DNA from: Shimia sp047124445
Lineage (GTDB): Bacteria; Pseudomonadota; Alphaproteobacteria; Rhodobacterales; Rhodobacteraceae
NCBI RefSeq assembly: GCF_047124445.1
Contig: NZ_CP138921.1
Location: 3,534,001-3,598,000 of the forward strand
DNA: 64,000 nucleotides
Direction: 5' to 3'
Shown here: positions 56,238 through 64,000 of the stretch, one piece after another
Layout of the letters: each line of letters opens with the position of its first letter
Numbering within the stretch: the stretch's first letter is position 1
Notes under the pieces: generated by a model
Database searches by the model: none
Told to the model about the DNA's origin: nothing
What the model saw: only the letters and a program-made list of their open reading frames with translations
Position numbers and translations under genes: made by a program

Positions 56238-58358
56238 TCAGAAGCCAAGCAGGTTGGCCTCATCAATCGCCTTGGTCAGGAACACATCACGGCGACGTTC
56301 CGGCTCCCATCCAAGCACCTTTTTGGGCAGGCTGTTGTCAAACGGCGAGAAATGCGCGCGGCTTTTCCAATCGGCCAAGGACGGGTTGGACAGCCCACCG
56401 CGTCGCAGCACCTGTTTCTTCAGAAAATATTTCACAGAGGCAGAGGCGTAAAACGCGGTCAGGTTGCCCGGTTTCACCTTGATCCGCGCGCCCAATCGCG
56501 CGTGAATCGCGTCAAAATAGTCGGTGGCGGAGAACATCGGCTCTCCCACCAGATTGAAGCTCTGGCCCAAAGCGTCATCGTTTTCCGCCATCAGGATCAG
56601 CCCTTCGGCGATGTCCTCATTGAGCACAAACGGCAGGATGTGTTTGCCTTTGCCCCAGATGCGCACCGCGCCCGCGCCGTGCCAACGGCCAATACCCCAG
56701 TGCTGCAACGGCCCCCCTTTGCCCAGCACAATGCCGGGGCGGGCAATCACCAGCGGCAGGCCGTGTTTGCGGTGCATCTCCAGCAGCCGCGCCTCACATT
56801 CCGCCTTTGAGCGCGCATAGATATTGCGGTCGCTCATGTCGTCGCCAAAGCCCAGGCTCTCGCGGATGGTCACGTTGGGATCAGACATGTCATAGCTGGC
56901 GATGGTGCCGGTGTAGATAAACCGTTTCACACCGGCCGCCTGCGCCGCTTGGGCGATGGTTTCTGTGACGGCAACGTCGTTTTTTAACGCGGCCTCCCAC
57001 GTGGCGTCCATCGACTTGCCAAGGTGGTAGACAATCTCGATGCCATCCATGGCCTCAGCCAGTTGATCCGGATCGCGCAGGTTGGCGCCAAACAGCTCGA
57101 CATGGTCGGCGATGTCATCAAACGGCCCGGAGGTGCCGCGCGACAGCACCCGTACGTCGCGGCCTTTGGCAACCCAGGCGCGGGTCAAGTCGCGGCCGAT
57201 GAAGCCGGTGCCGCCGATCACCAGAACAGACGGTTTTGGCTTGGCGCGGCTCGCGGGTTTCGGTTTTTTGGCAGGTTTCGGCATGAGCGCGATGGCATCG
57301 TCAATCGCCTGCATCACCAGTGTGGCGTTGTCGCCATGGAAACGCGCATCCAAGTCACGACCCGAGCGGATGGCGCTGTAAAACGCCGCTGTGAGTCCGG
57401 CAAAAGACAACCCGTAGGGTGACTTGCGGTTCAAAGACACCAACTGCCGCGCGCCATTCACAACACCTTCGCGCAGATGCTGGCCTGCCAGGCCCATCTG
57501 GCGCAGGAACGGATTGGCGACAATGTCGGCGGCGTTTTCGGCGTCCACGGTTAGCACGTCGTGGGCGTAGTCATAGCGCGCGGTGGCGGTGGAGCCGTGC
57601 AGGATCACCGAGCGGTCGTCCATTGTTTCCACAAGCGACAGATTCAGCGTGATCGACACATCCCCAGCTGACGCCAGAATACGCCAGCCTTGCGGACGCG
57701 TGGTGTCGCCTGGGATCTCGACCGGTTTGGACAGGCTGAGATGCTCGATGGCAAGCGGGCCAAACAGGTCTACGGCAAAGGCAAACAAATGCGGGCCCAG
57801 CTCCAACAGCATGTTTTTCGGCTCGCGCAGCAACCACAACCCATAAGGCCCAGAGCGCAACGGCATCATCGGGAAGTTCCAGTTGATCTCCGCGCTGGCG
57901 ACGCGGCCAATCTCACCGGCCTCAAGCCGGGTTTTGAGGCGCTGATAGCCCGGTGTGCCCATGAAGTTGTGCCCGGCGGCAAAGACGCGTCCGGCGTCAG
58001 AAGCGATTTGCTGGATTTGTGCGGTTTCCGCGCCGGAGAGCGCCACCGGTTTTTCCACCAACACGTGATGCCCCGCGGTCAGGCAGGTTTCGGCCAGCGT
58101 CCGGTGGGTGCCCGGCGGTGTGACGATGTGGATGGCATCGGCCACTTTGGCGGAGAGCAGCTTGTCCAGATCGGTATAGGCCGCGATGCCATAGGTCTGC
58201 GCCAGCGCATCGGCAGCGGCGCGGGATTGGTCACAGACCGCGACCAGCTCCACGCCTGGCGTGGCCAGAATGGCGGCGGCATGCCAGTCAGCGATGTAAC
58301 CAGCCCCCAAAAGGGCGGCGCGGATCGGACGGTCGTCGGACAATGTGTTCATGCTCAT
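56238..58358 (-). CDS. fusion protein: Gfo/Idh/MocA-type dehydrogenase plus NAD-dependent epimerase/dehydratase
   Basis: A 706-residue two-domain protein. Residues about 10-350 are a Gfo/Idh/MocA oxidoreductase ('AALLGAGYIADWHAAAILATPGVELVAVCD', then the 'VEKPVALSGAETAQ' motif). A lysine/proline-rich linker, 'PKPAKKPKPASRAKPKP' (about 353-369), joins it to an extended SDR domain from about 370 ('VLVIGGTGFIGRDLTRAWVAKG', with 'YARSKAECEARLL' supplying the YxxxK pair). It probably performs two consecutive oxidoreductions or an epimerisation on a nucleotide sugar. ATG 58358 overlaps the GT2 stop. The unfused homologues of both halves are encoded nearby (60540-62647). Confidence 0.9.
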   Translation of the reverse strand: MSMNTLSDDRPIRAALLGAGYIADWHAAAILATPGVELVAVCDQSRAAADALAQTYGIAAYTDLDKLLSAKVADAIHIVTPPGTHRTLAETCLTAGHHVLVEKPVALSGAETAQIQQIASDAGRVFAAGHNFMGTPGYQRLKTRLEAGEIGRVASAEINWNFPMMPLRSGPYGLWLLREPKNMLLELGPHLFAFAVDLFGPLAIEHLSLSKPVEIPGDTTRPQGWRILASAGDVSITLNLSLVETMDDRSVILHGSTATARYDYAHDVLTVDAENAADIVANPFLRQMGLAGQHLREGVVNGARQLVSLNRKSPYGLSFAGLTAAFYSAIRSGRDLDARFHGDNATLVMQAIDDAIALMPKPAKKPKPASRAKPKPSVLVIGGTGFIGRDLTRAWVAKGRDVRVLSRGTSGPFDDIADHVELFGANLRDPDQLAEAMDGIEIVYHLGKSMDATWEAALKNDVAVTETIAQAAQAAGVKRFIYTGTIASYDMSDPNVTIRESLGFGDDMSDRNIYARSKAECEARLLEMHRKHGLPLVIARPGIVLGKGGPLQHWGIGRWHGAGAVRIWGKGKHILPFVLNEDIAEGLILMAENDDALGQSFNLVGEPMFSATDYFDAIHARLGARIKVKPGNLTAFYASASVKYFLKKQVLRRGGLSNPSLADWKSRAHFSPFDNSLPKKVLGWEPERRRDVFLTKAIDEANLLGF

Positions 58359-59323
58359 TTATACTCGATGATGCGCATGGCGCGGCCACGGATGCGGCGC
58401 CAATGAAACAGGATCATGCCCATCACATTGGGCAGTTTGGACAGGGTCAGAAGGCGGGCGTGGCGCCTGGCTTCCCAATAGGGCAGCCCCTCGCGGACAA
58501 GGCCGTTTTTGGTGCGGATGTAGTTGGCGACATAGATTGCAAGCACCAGCAGGAACAGCATCGCGCTGTCCATCAAGCCCCAGAGCGCCATAAAAGGCAG
58601 GAGCAAGCCGTAGATCACGCCGCGCAGTTGTTCCTTGCGGAAATACGGCGGGTGCATCCAGCCGACTTGGGCAAAGCCATGGCCGGTGCGCACGGCGCGT
58701 TGCCACCATTGCCCAAAGCGCAGCATGGCGGCGTCATGACGCGTCATTTCCTGCGGCAGGCGTCGCAGTTTCCAACCAGCTTTGGCCAGGCGCACGCAGA
58801 ATTCGTCGTCTTCGGCAGCAATCACCGTGGCGTCAAACCCACCTGCCTCCACAAAGGCTTTGGAGCGCACCATCATGTCGCCGCCACAGGCGACAATCTC
58901 GCCCGCCGGACGGTGCCATTCAAAATCACACAGCGCGTTGTAGACACTGCGCTCGGGATAGAGCTCCGCCCGCCAGCCAGTGATCAGGCCAAGGGTTTCA
59001 TCTTCGCGCAAAGCCTTTTCCCCCGCCGCGATCCAGCCGTCGACCACAATGCAATCGCCATCCACAAACTGCACAAACTCCGGCAGGTCGCCGGTTTGCG
59101 CCAGCGCGTCAAATCCCGCTTGCCGGGCGCGGGCGGCGGTGAAGGGCAGGCTGTTGTCCAGCTCGACAACCAGCGCGCCGACCTTGCGGGCCTCAGCAAC
59201 GGAATTGTCCCAACTGCCGCTGTCGACATAGACCATCTCCACGCCCTGCGCCTTGAGCGAGGCGAGGCAGGCGATCAGCCGTTTGCCTTCGTTGCGGCCA
59301 ATGATGATGGCGGTGGTGCTCAT
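58355..59323 (-). CDS. family 2 glycosyltransferase with C-terminal membrane segments
   Basis: A 322-residue protein. The GT2 nucleotide-sugar domain (1-230) begins 'TTAIIIGRNEGKRLIACLASLKAQG' and carries 'EFVQFVDGDCIV', the acidic metal-binding region, and 'EDDEFCVRLAKAGWKLRRLP'. Hydrophobic segments near 240-275 suggest membrane attachment. It lies between the fusion gene and the GT4 gene with 4-bp overlaps at both ends. The likely role is adding a sugar to a lipid-linked glycan. Confidence 0.92.
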   Translation of the reverse strand: MSTTAIIIGRNEGKRLIACLASLKAQGVEMVYVDSGSWDNSVAEARKVGALVVELDNSLPFTAARARQAGFDALAQTGDLPEFVQFVDGDCIVVDGWIAAGEKALREDETLGLITGWRAELYPERSVYNALCDFEWHRPAGEIVACGGDMMVRSKAFVEAGGFDATVIAAEDDEFCVRLAKAGWKLRRLPQEMTRHDAAMLRFGQWWQRAVRTGHGFAQVGWMHPPYFRKEQLRGVIYGLLLPFMALWGLMDSAMLFLLVLAIYVANYIRTKNGLVREGLPYWEARRHARLLTLSKLPNVMGMILFHWRRIRGRAMRIIEYK

Positions 59324-60543
59324 GTTTGGCCCTCGTCCAGAAGGTCACCCAGACGTGCGGCTTCCTTGTTGATGTCGAAAGCCTTTTCCACCGTGGCGCG
59401 CCCGGCAATGCCCATCGCCGTGGCGCGGGCCGGGTTGGCGAGGATTTTGCCAATGGCATCGGCCAGCGCATGTGGATTGCCGGGTGGCACCAACAGGCCG
59501 GAGGCGCCATCGGTCACCAACTCTGGAATGCCCGCGATGTGGGTGGTTACAACCGGGCGTCGCGCCGCCATGGCTTCCATCAGCACCACAGGCACGCCTT
59601 CGGCAAAGCTCGGCAGGACAAAGAGATCAGAGGCAGCCAGCGCCTCGGCCACTTCGGACTGCGATTTGTAGCCGACAAAAGACACGTTGCCTGACAGCCC
59701 CGCCGCCTCGGTCTGATGTTCCAGCGCCTTCCGGCCCGGACCATCGCCAATCACGGTGAGGTGGATTTTGGGAAATTCGGCTTTCAACGGTTCCAGCGCG
59801 CGCAACAGGATTGGCAGACCTTTGACAGGCGCGAGGCGTCCGACAAACAGCAGATTGGTCTCCACCGGATCTTCGCCCGCGTCATAGCGTGACGGCTCCA
59901 CGCCACAGTGGATGATGTGCAACTTGGCCCAGTGCTTTGGGTCAGAAAACGCCATCGCCTGCGAGCGGCAAAAATGGCTGATACAGGCGACAAATTTGGC
60001 CCGTTTGATTTTCTCGTCCAGCCGCCAATGATCCGGTGCAAAGAAGATGTCCGGGCCATGCAGGGTGAAGCTGTAAGGAATGCCCGACAGTTCGCTCATT
60101 AGCATGGCAACGGTGCAGGAGGATTTGGCAATGTGGTTGTGCAGATGCCGCACGCCTTTCTTGCGCAGATGCGCGGCTAGCACAGCGGCTTCAAGAAAGT
60201 AGAACAGTTGAAAAATGCGATTGCGCAGACCTGGTGGAGAGGTGCGAAACGCCAGTATCGCGGTGCGAAGGAACCGGATCGGGTTGCGCAGCAACGCGCC
60301 AAACACGGCACTCAGCAAGGTGACCGGAGATTTGGCGGCAGCAAGAATGTAGAAGGTGGCTTTGGCCTCGGCCTTTTGCTCGTCTCCCACCAGATGCTCC
60401 ACACCGGTGCGGCGCACGGAGCAGGTTTCTACCGGCTGGCCTTGTGCACGCAACGCGGCCACCTCGCGCTGGATAAACGTATCGGTGGCACGGGGGTATT
60501 CGCCGGTCAAATAGGCGATGGGGGTCTTGTCTGTGTCGCTCAC
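59320..60543 (-). CDS. family 4 (GT-B) glycosyltransferase
   Basis: A 407-residue GT-B enzyme. The N-terminal domain includes 'RKKGVRHLHNHIAKSSCTVAMLMSEL'. The C-terminal donor-binding domain has 'LLFVGRLAPVKGLPILLRAL', 'LFVLPSFAEGVPVVLMEAMAARRPVVTT' with the conserved Ex7E-type glutamates, and 'SGLLVPPGNPHALADAI'. It retains the sugar configuration. It overlaps both neighbours by 4 bp in the polysaccharide cluster. Confidence 0.93.
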   Translation of the reverse strand: MSDTDKTPIAYLTGEYPRATDTFIQREVAALRAQGQPVETCSVRRTGVEHLVGDEQKAEAKATFYILAAAKSPVTLLSAVFGALLRNPIRFLRTAILAFRTSPPGLRNRIFQLFYFLEAAVLAAHLRKKGVRHLHNHIAKSSCTVAMLMSELSGIPYSFTLHGPDIFFAPDHWRLDEKIKRAKFVACISHFCRSQAMAFSDPKHWAKLHIIHCGVEPSRYDAGEDPVETNLLFVGRLAPVKGLPILLRALEPLKAEFPKIHLTVIGDGPGRKALEHQTEAAGLSGNVSFVGYKSQSEVAEALAASDLFVLPSFAEGVPVVLMEAMAARRPVVTTHIAGIPELVTDGASGLLVPPGNPHALADAIGKILANPARATAMGIAGRATVEKAFDINKEAARLGDLLDEGQT

Positions 60544-61517
60544 GACGGCGGGGCCTGCTGCTCTTGCTGCTCAATCGCCGCCTGCATCGCAGCCGCAAAG
60601 GGCAGCATTGTGACGGGGCCAAGGCGATTGTGCATCATGGTGTTTGAATAATGAACGGGGCGGTGGCGGGCTTCCAGCACGGCGCGGCGCAGAAGGCCGG
60701 GCATGGCGGCGCTGTCCGGTGTGACAAAGGCCGCCAATCGCCAGAGAGCCAGCGGTGTGGGCAAAACCCTCTTGGGCCAGCCACAGGCGCGAAACGCGGT
60801 CAGGAAGACCGCGCGGTTGGGGCGGTCATCGTCCAGCACATTGAGCGTGCCGACGCCGGTGTTTTCATGGGCCGCTTTTAGCAGTGCCTCGGCAGCCAAA
60901 TCGACGCGGCACAAAGGCACTTCACCGCCGCCGTCGATTTTTAGCAACGTGCCGCCAACCGCCGGGCCGATGTGGGCGTTGAACAGGTGATCCGGCCCCC
61001 AAACGGCCCCAAGACGCAGGATCGACAACGCGTAGCCGTAGAGCGATGCGCCATCGTGAAACAGTGTCTCCTGCGTCAGCTTGGCCTGCGCGTAAGTATC
61101 CCGCCCGTCGGTGTTCACCGGCGTAACTTCGTCCACCGTGCCACCTTTGGGCACGCCACTCACGTCATAGACCGAGAGCGAACCGGCCAGCACCACATGG
61201 GGCACCTGAGCGGCAATCACCGCATCGATCACCGCAACCGAGGCCGCCACCGTGTCACGTTCCTGATCTCCGGAAAGCGTTGCGGCACAGTGGATCAGGG
61301 TTTGAATACCGGACAAAGCCTGTGCCAACCCATCGCCCGCCGAAGTCAGGTCCATCGCAATGATCTCGACGGTTTCATCCGCCTGCCACGCGGCGGGCAC
61401 TTTCGCCATATCGCGCACAAACAGACGCAAGCCAGTGCCCTCGGCGCGGGCGCGCTCCACGCAGTGGCGCCCGATAAAGCCCGTGGCGCCTGTTATGGCA
61501 AGGGTGGCCCCGCTCAT
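60540..61517 (-). CDS. NAD-dependent epimerase/dehydratase family protein
   Basis: A 325-residue extended SDR. Its Rossmann motif is 'LAITGATGFIGRHCVERA' near 6-23, with 'LIHCAATLSGDQERD' and the YxxxK-type 'DTYAQAKLTQETLF'. It probably acts on a nucleotide-linked or lipid-linked sugar. ATG 61517 (MSGATLAITG) overlaps the upstream dehydrogenase stop as ATGA; a TTG at 61526 is less likely. It resembles the C-terminal half of the fusion protein encoded at 56238. Confidence 0.9.
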   Translation of the reverse strand: MSGATLAITGATGFIGRHCVERARAEGTGLRLFVRDMAKVPAAWQADETVEIIAMDLTSAGDGLAQALSGIQTLIHCAATLSGDQERDTVAASVAVIDAVIAAQVPHVVLAGSLSVYDVSGVPKGGTVDEVTPVNTDGRDTYAQAKLTQETLFHDGASLYGYALSILRLGAVWGPDHLFNAHIGPAVGGTLLKIDGGGEVPLCRVDLAAEALLKAAHENTGVGTLNVLDDDRPNRAVFLTAFRACGWPKRVLPTPLALWRLAAFVTPDSAAMPGLLRRAVLEARHRPVHYSNTMMHNRLGPVTMLPFAAAMQAAIEQQEQQAPPS

Positions 61518-62647
61518 GTGGCCCAAGGCATGGGCGCCATCGGCTCACAGCGCGTGGTCATGTCTTGTGCGCAGCCATCAGCCCCGGAGTTTTGAATGGC
61601 CAGCGTGACCTCATTGAGGTGTAGCGCAAAATCCGGTGACAGGCGGCACGGACGGCCTTCGGCCAAGGCGTCGAGCATTTCGGCAGGGCCCAGGGCAAAG
61701 TTCATCGCCGCCGCGCCCCAGCGTTCCACTTTGGGATGGGTGTCGCCTTTGATCTTTTGGCGTGTGCCAATCGGATGTTCGACCAATCGACGGCGCAGGG
61801 TGAAGCGGCGGTGGAACTTGACCGGCGCGTCATTGTCCCAGGCTTGTTTCACTTGCAGCACGCCTTTGTCGCCAAACACGCGGATTTTGTGATCGTGGCT
61901 CGCCACAATCGAGCAGGTCAGCCGCGCGGTGATGCCGTTTTCAAAGAACAGCGTGGCGGTGGAAAAGTCTGGCGTGCCGGTGATCTCCTTGCCCGGAAGA
62001 CATTCGGCAGAGGCCGCCACCACGCGACGCACGCTGCCAAACATGCCAATCAGCCAGGTCAGGTAGTAACCCGCATGTTCCAGCGTGCAGCCCACGGCAA
62101 ATTCATCTTCAGCAGGCCAAGGCGCGCCGCTTTCGCTTGTCCAATCGGCATAAGGCGCTTGTGGGATGAAACCGTCATCCAGCTCGGCGTAGATCAGGCG
62201 CACTGGGCCAGCCACATCGTCTCGAATGGCTTTGCCCAGGGTCTGCGCCGCCTCACCGAGCACCGAACAAGGCGCGGAAGACAGCAGCAGGCCTTTTTGT
62301 GCGGCCAGCTCATGTAGCGCGATGGCATCAGCCATCTCGGTGGCCAACGGCTTCTCGGAATAAACGTGATGCCCCGCCTCCAAACAGGCGCGGGAGACTT
62401 CATAATGCGCGCCGGGGTTGGTCAGGTTCAATACCAAGGAGCCCTGCGGCAGGTTGCCCAGAAACCGCTCCAGACTGTCCGCGGTGTGCAGGTTCCAGTG
62501 CTCAGCAAAGGCTTTTAAGCGATTGGGATCATGGTCATACACCTGCGTCACCGCGATGTCGGGATGGGCCGCAAAGGACCGCATGTAGAGGTCGGCAACA
62601 AAGCCGCAACCGATGATAGACACACTGCGGGTTTGGGCGGCTGACAT
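61514..62647 (-). CDS. Gfo/Idh/MocA family oxidoreductase
   Basis: A 377-residue NAD(P)-dependent dehydrogenase. 'VSIIGCGFVADLYMRSFAAHPDIAV' forms the nucleotide-binding site, 'YSEKPLATEMADAI' is the family EKP motif with its catalytic lysine, and the C-terminal beta-sheet domain follows. ATG 62647 (MSAAQTRSVS) has AAGG upstream and gives the normal start. It is first in the minus-strand polysaccharide operon and divergent from the WecG-type gene. The sugar substrate is unknown. Confidence 0.92.
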   Translation of the reverse strand: MSAAQTRSVSIIGCGFVADLYMRSFAAHPDIAVTQVYDHDPNRLKAFAEHWNLHTADSLERFLGNLPQGSLVLNLTNPGAHYEVSRACLEAGHHVYSEKPLATEMADAIALHELAAQKGLLLSSAPCSVLGEAAQTLGKAIRDDVAGPVRLIYAELDDGFIPQAPYADWTSESGAPWPAEDEFAVGCTLEHAGYYLTWLIGMFGSVRRVVAASAECLPGKEITGTPDFSTATLFFENGITARLTCSIVASHDHKIRVFGDKGVLQVKQAWDNDAPVKFHRRFTLRRRLVEHPIGTRQKIKGDTHPKVERWGAAAMNFALGPAEMLDALAEGRPCRLSPDFALHLNEVTLAIQNSGADGCAQDMTTRCEPMAPMPWAT

Positions 62648-62768
62648 GGTGGGAATCCTTTTGAACCAATACGGCATGACTATAGGTATTTTGGCGTGAA
62701 ATACCACCAAGGCGGGTGAGGTGATGAGGGGAATTGTGGCGGTTTTGAACCACTTGAGGGAAATTGCA

Positions 62769-62810
62769 GCACAGTTTCTGACGTTGAGTGAGGGAGTTGT
62801 TAAACTGTGC
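62769..62810. promoter_or_regulatory. inverted repeat in the wecG-type gene leader
   Basis: GCACAGTTT (62769-62777) and AAACTGTGC (62802-62810) are perfect 9-bp inverted arms with 24 bases between. They end 28 bp before the GTG start of the glycosyltransferase. An operator with widely spaced half-sites or an mRNA stem-loop are both possible. No other feature is seen in 62648-62838. Confidence 0.4.
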
Positions 62811-62838
62811 CAAAATTCAGGATCGAAGGGCGGCCAAC

Positions 62839-63588
62839 GTGCAGTTTTCCACCATCAAAGGGCCGGTCACGGTCAATGTTGCTGATCACGCCACCTTGGA
62901 GCGGGTGGTGCGGGACAGGTTTGCTACCCATGCAGGCTTTGCGCTGGCGACCATCAACCTCGATCACCTGGTGAAACTGGCCAAGGATGAATGCTTTGCC
63001 ACCGCCTATCTGGCGCAGGATTTTGTGGTGGCGGACGGCAATCCCATTGTGTGGCTGTCCCGCAAGGCCGGGAAACCGGTGGACCTGCTTCCGGGCGCGG
63101 ATTTGGTGGTGCCTCTGGCGCGGTGGGCGGCCGAAGAAGGCACGCCGGTGGCGTTGATTGGCAGCACTGAGGAGGCTCTGGCGGCAGCGGCAGAGGCTTT
63201 GAAAACACAAGCACCGGGATTGGAGGTCGCAGCCTGTATTGCGCCGCCCATGGGATTTGATCCCGAAAGCGCTGCGGCAGAGGCCGTGTTGACACAAGCC
63301 GCCGAGGCGGGGGCGCGGATGGCGTTTCTGGCGCTGGGTGCACCGAAGCAAGAACGGCTCGCTGCGCGCGGGCGGCAGGTTGTGCCGCAGATGGGTTTTG
63401 CCAGCATTGGGGCGGGTTTGGACTTCCTCGCAGGCACGCAAAACCGCGCCCCTGCGTGGGTCCGGAAGCTGGCGCTGGAATGGCTTTGTCGTGCGCTGAG
63501 CAATCCGGCGCGACTGGCAGGCCGCTACCTGCGCTGTATCGGGATATTGCCGCGCCTGATGAAAGAGGCGCGCGCGCAGCGGGACTAA
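62839..63588 (+). CDS. WecG/TagA/CpsF-family glycosyltransferase
   Basis: A 249-residue GT26 enzyme. It has 'FALATINLDHLVKLAKDECFATAYLAQDFVVADGNPIVWLSRKAGKP' near 35-80, 'FLALGAPKQERLAARG' near 167, and the C-terminal basic 'FLAGTQNRAPAWVRKLALEWLCRALSNPARLAGRYLRC' that attaches it to the membrane. Relatives add N-acetylmannosaminuronic acid or N-acetylmannosamine to polyprenyl-linked sugars. GTG 62839 with AAGGGCGG upstream is my start; an ATG at 62788 is in frame but poorly supported. It is divergent from the sugar operon, whose dehydrogenases may supply its donor. Confidence 0.88.
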   Translation: MQFSTIKGPVTVNVADHATLERVVRDRFATHAGFALATINLDHLVKLAKDECFATAYLAQDFVVADGNPIVWLSRKAGKPVDLLPGADLVVPLARWAAEEGTPVALIGSTEEALAAAAEALKTQAPGLEVAACIAPPMGFDPESAAAEAVLTQAAEAGARMAFLALGAPKQERLAARGRQVVPQMGFASIGAGLDFLAGTQNRAPAWVRKLALEWLCRALSNPARLAGRYLRCIGILPRLMKEARAQRD

Positions 63589-64000
63589 GTCGGAATGACG
63601 CGTGGCTTGCGGCGTTTCATACGTACCGCATCTTTTAGGCGCCCTTTCAAGCCGCGCGGCGGCAGGATTTCCCGGTCCATCTCAAACACCGTGCCATTCA
63701 GCGACGGATCCTCCCAAAGCGCCAGGCCCGCGCCCCATTTGGCCGCGACAGCCGGATCAAGCCCGTCGTCCAGCCCCATCTCTGTGTTGAGCATGCCCGG
63801 CATCCATGTGCTGATCACAATCTTGGGCAATCGATCCCCCAGATCGGCCACCAACGCGCGGGAGAAGGCTGTCACCGCGCCTTTGGACACGGAATAGGCC
63901 GCGCTGCAGGGCAGGGGATGCATATCCGCAAAACTTGACACGTTGAGGATACGGCCGCGCCCAGCCTCGGTCATGTCCTTGAGCGCTTCAGACGTGCAAA
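63585..64000 (-). CDS. short-chain dehydrogenase/reductase, C-terminal part (cut by window edge)
   Basis: The frame enters from the right edge and ends at 63585, overlapping the convergent WecG-type gene by 4 bp. The visible 138 residues include 'GRILNVSSFADMHPLPCSAAYSVSKGAVTAFSRAL', which holds the catalytic Ser and YxxxK pair of classical SDRs. The substrate specificity is not readable. A mid-frame ATG at 63974 is not the true start, because the preceding residues TSEALKDM are in family register. Confidence 0.85.
   Translation of the reverse strand, partial: CTSEALKDMTEAGRGRILNVSSFADMHPLPCSAAYSVSKGAVTAFSRALVADLGDRLPKIVISTWMPGMLNTEMGLDDGLDPAVAAKWGAGLALWEDPSLNGTVFEMDREILPPRGLKGRLKDAVRMKRRKPRVIPT

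Noticed and set aside
1..64000. tRNA or rRNA genes, CRISPR arrays, insertion sequences, prophage or replication origin
   Set aside because: I looked for cloverleaf-type sequences, regularly spaced repeats, transposase motifs with terminal repeats and DnaA-box clusters, and saw none; this is by eye only.

Overview
The window looks like the chromosome of a marine Rhodobacteraceae (Roseobacter-group) alphaproteobacterium. Four things support this: the high-GC coding sequence; the protein sequences; the solute-binding-protein transporters (tripartite tricarboxylate, quaternary-amine and polar-amino-acid types); and housekeeping neighbourhoods typical of that family (rbfA/dapB, DUF1674-rsmB-heparinase-purH-lspA-DUF3035-M16-M16). 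I see no tRNA or rRNA gene, CRISPR array, insertion sequence or prophage. Functions are assigned from protein motifs read by eye, not from database searches.

Layout. 1-6020 (minus) is a catabolic operon: amino-acid ABC transporter, class III aminotransferase, two-subunit 3-oxoacid CoA-transferase and an M20 deacylase cut by the left edge, with a divergent LysR regulator (6156-7115). 7116-8386 is a loosely packed stretch with small open frames and a lipoprotein gene broken at a homopolymer. 8387-26041 carries pnp, rpsO, truB and rbfA on the minus strand in their usual order but spread over about 17 kb. Between them lie an SGNH lipoprotein, two coupled hypotheticals, a fatty-acid hydroxylase, a Zur-box-controlled CobW GTPase, a DUF1643 gene, an RTX-type calcium-binding protein and a tctCBA transporter with a divergent response regulator/kinase/binding-protein set. 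dapB follows.

27228-31318 is a quaternary-amine ABC transporter with a double-length permease. 31613-32950 is a membrane-anchored TPR protein. 32958-41903 is a core block: DUF1674, rsmB, heparinase-like, purH, lspA, a DUF3035 lipoprotein and two M16 peptidases. 42047-44059 holds a double GNAT protein and a divergent TetR/YHS pair. 44175-51712 is a complete-looking TPP-riboswitch operon, thiD-thiO-thiS-thiG-thiE-thiF-thiY-tenA-thiZ-thiX, which makes the thiazole moiety and salvages pyrimidines but has no thiC.

51888-54793 is a hybrid histidine kinase overlapping a periplasmic binding-protein gene. 54817-63588 is a surface-polysaccharide cluster: P-loop chain-length-type protein, hydrolase, dehydrogenase-epimerase fusion, GT2, GT4, epimerase, dehydrogenase and a divergent WecG-type transferase. 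An SDR gene is cut by the right edge.

The signals most worth following up are the N-acyl/beta-amino-acid-like catabolic operon, the mini-TctB gene, the Pho-box-like repeat between tctC and its regulator, the recurrent kinase/binding-protein gene overlap, the P-loop protein lacking its Walker A lysine, and the dehydrogenase-epimerase fusion.
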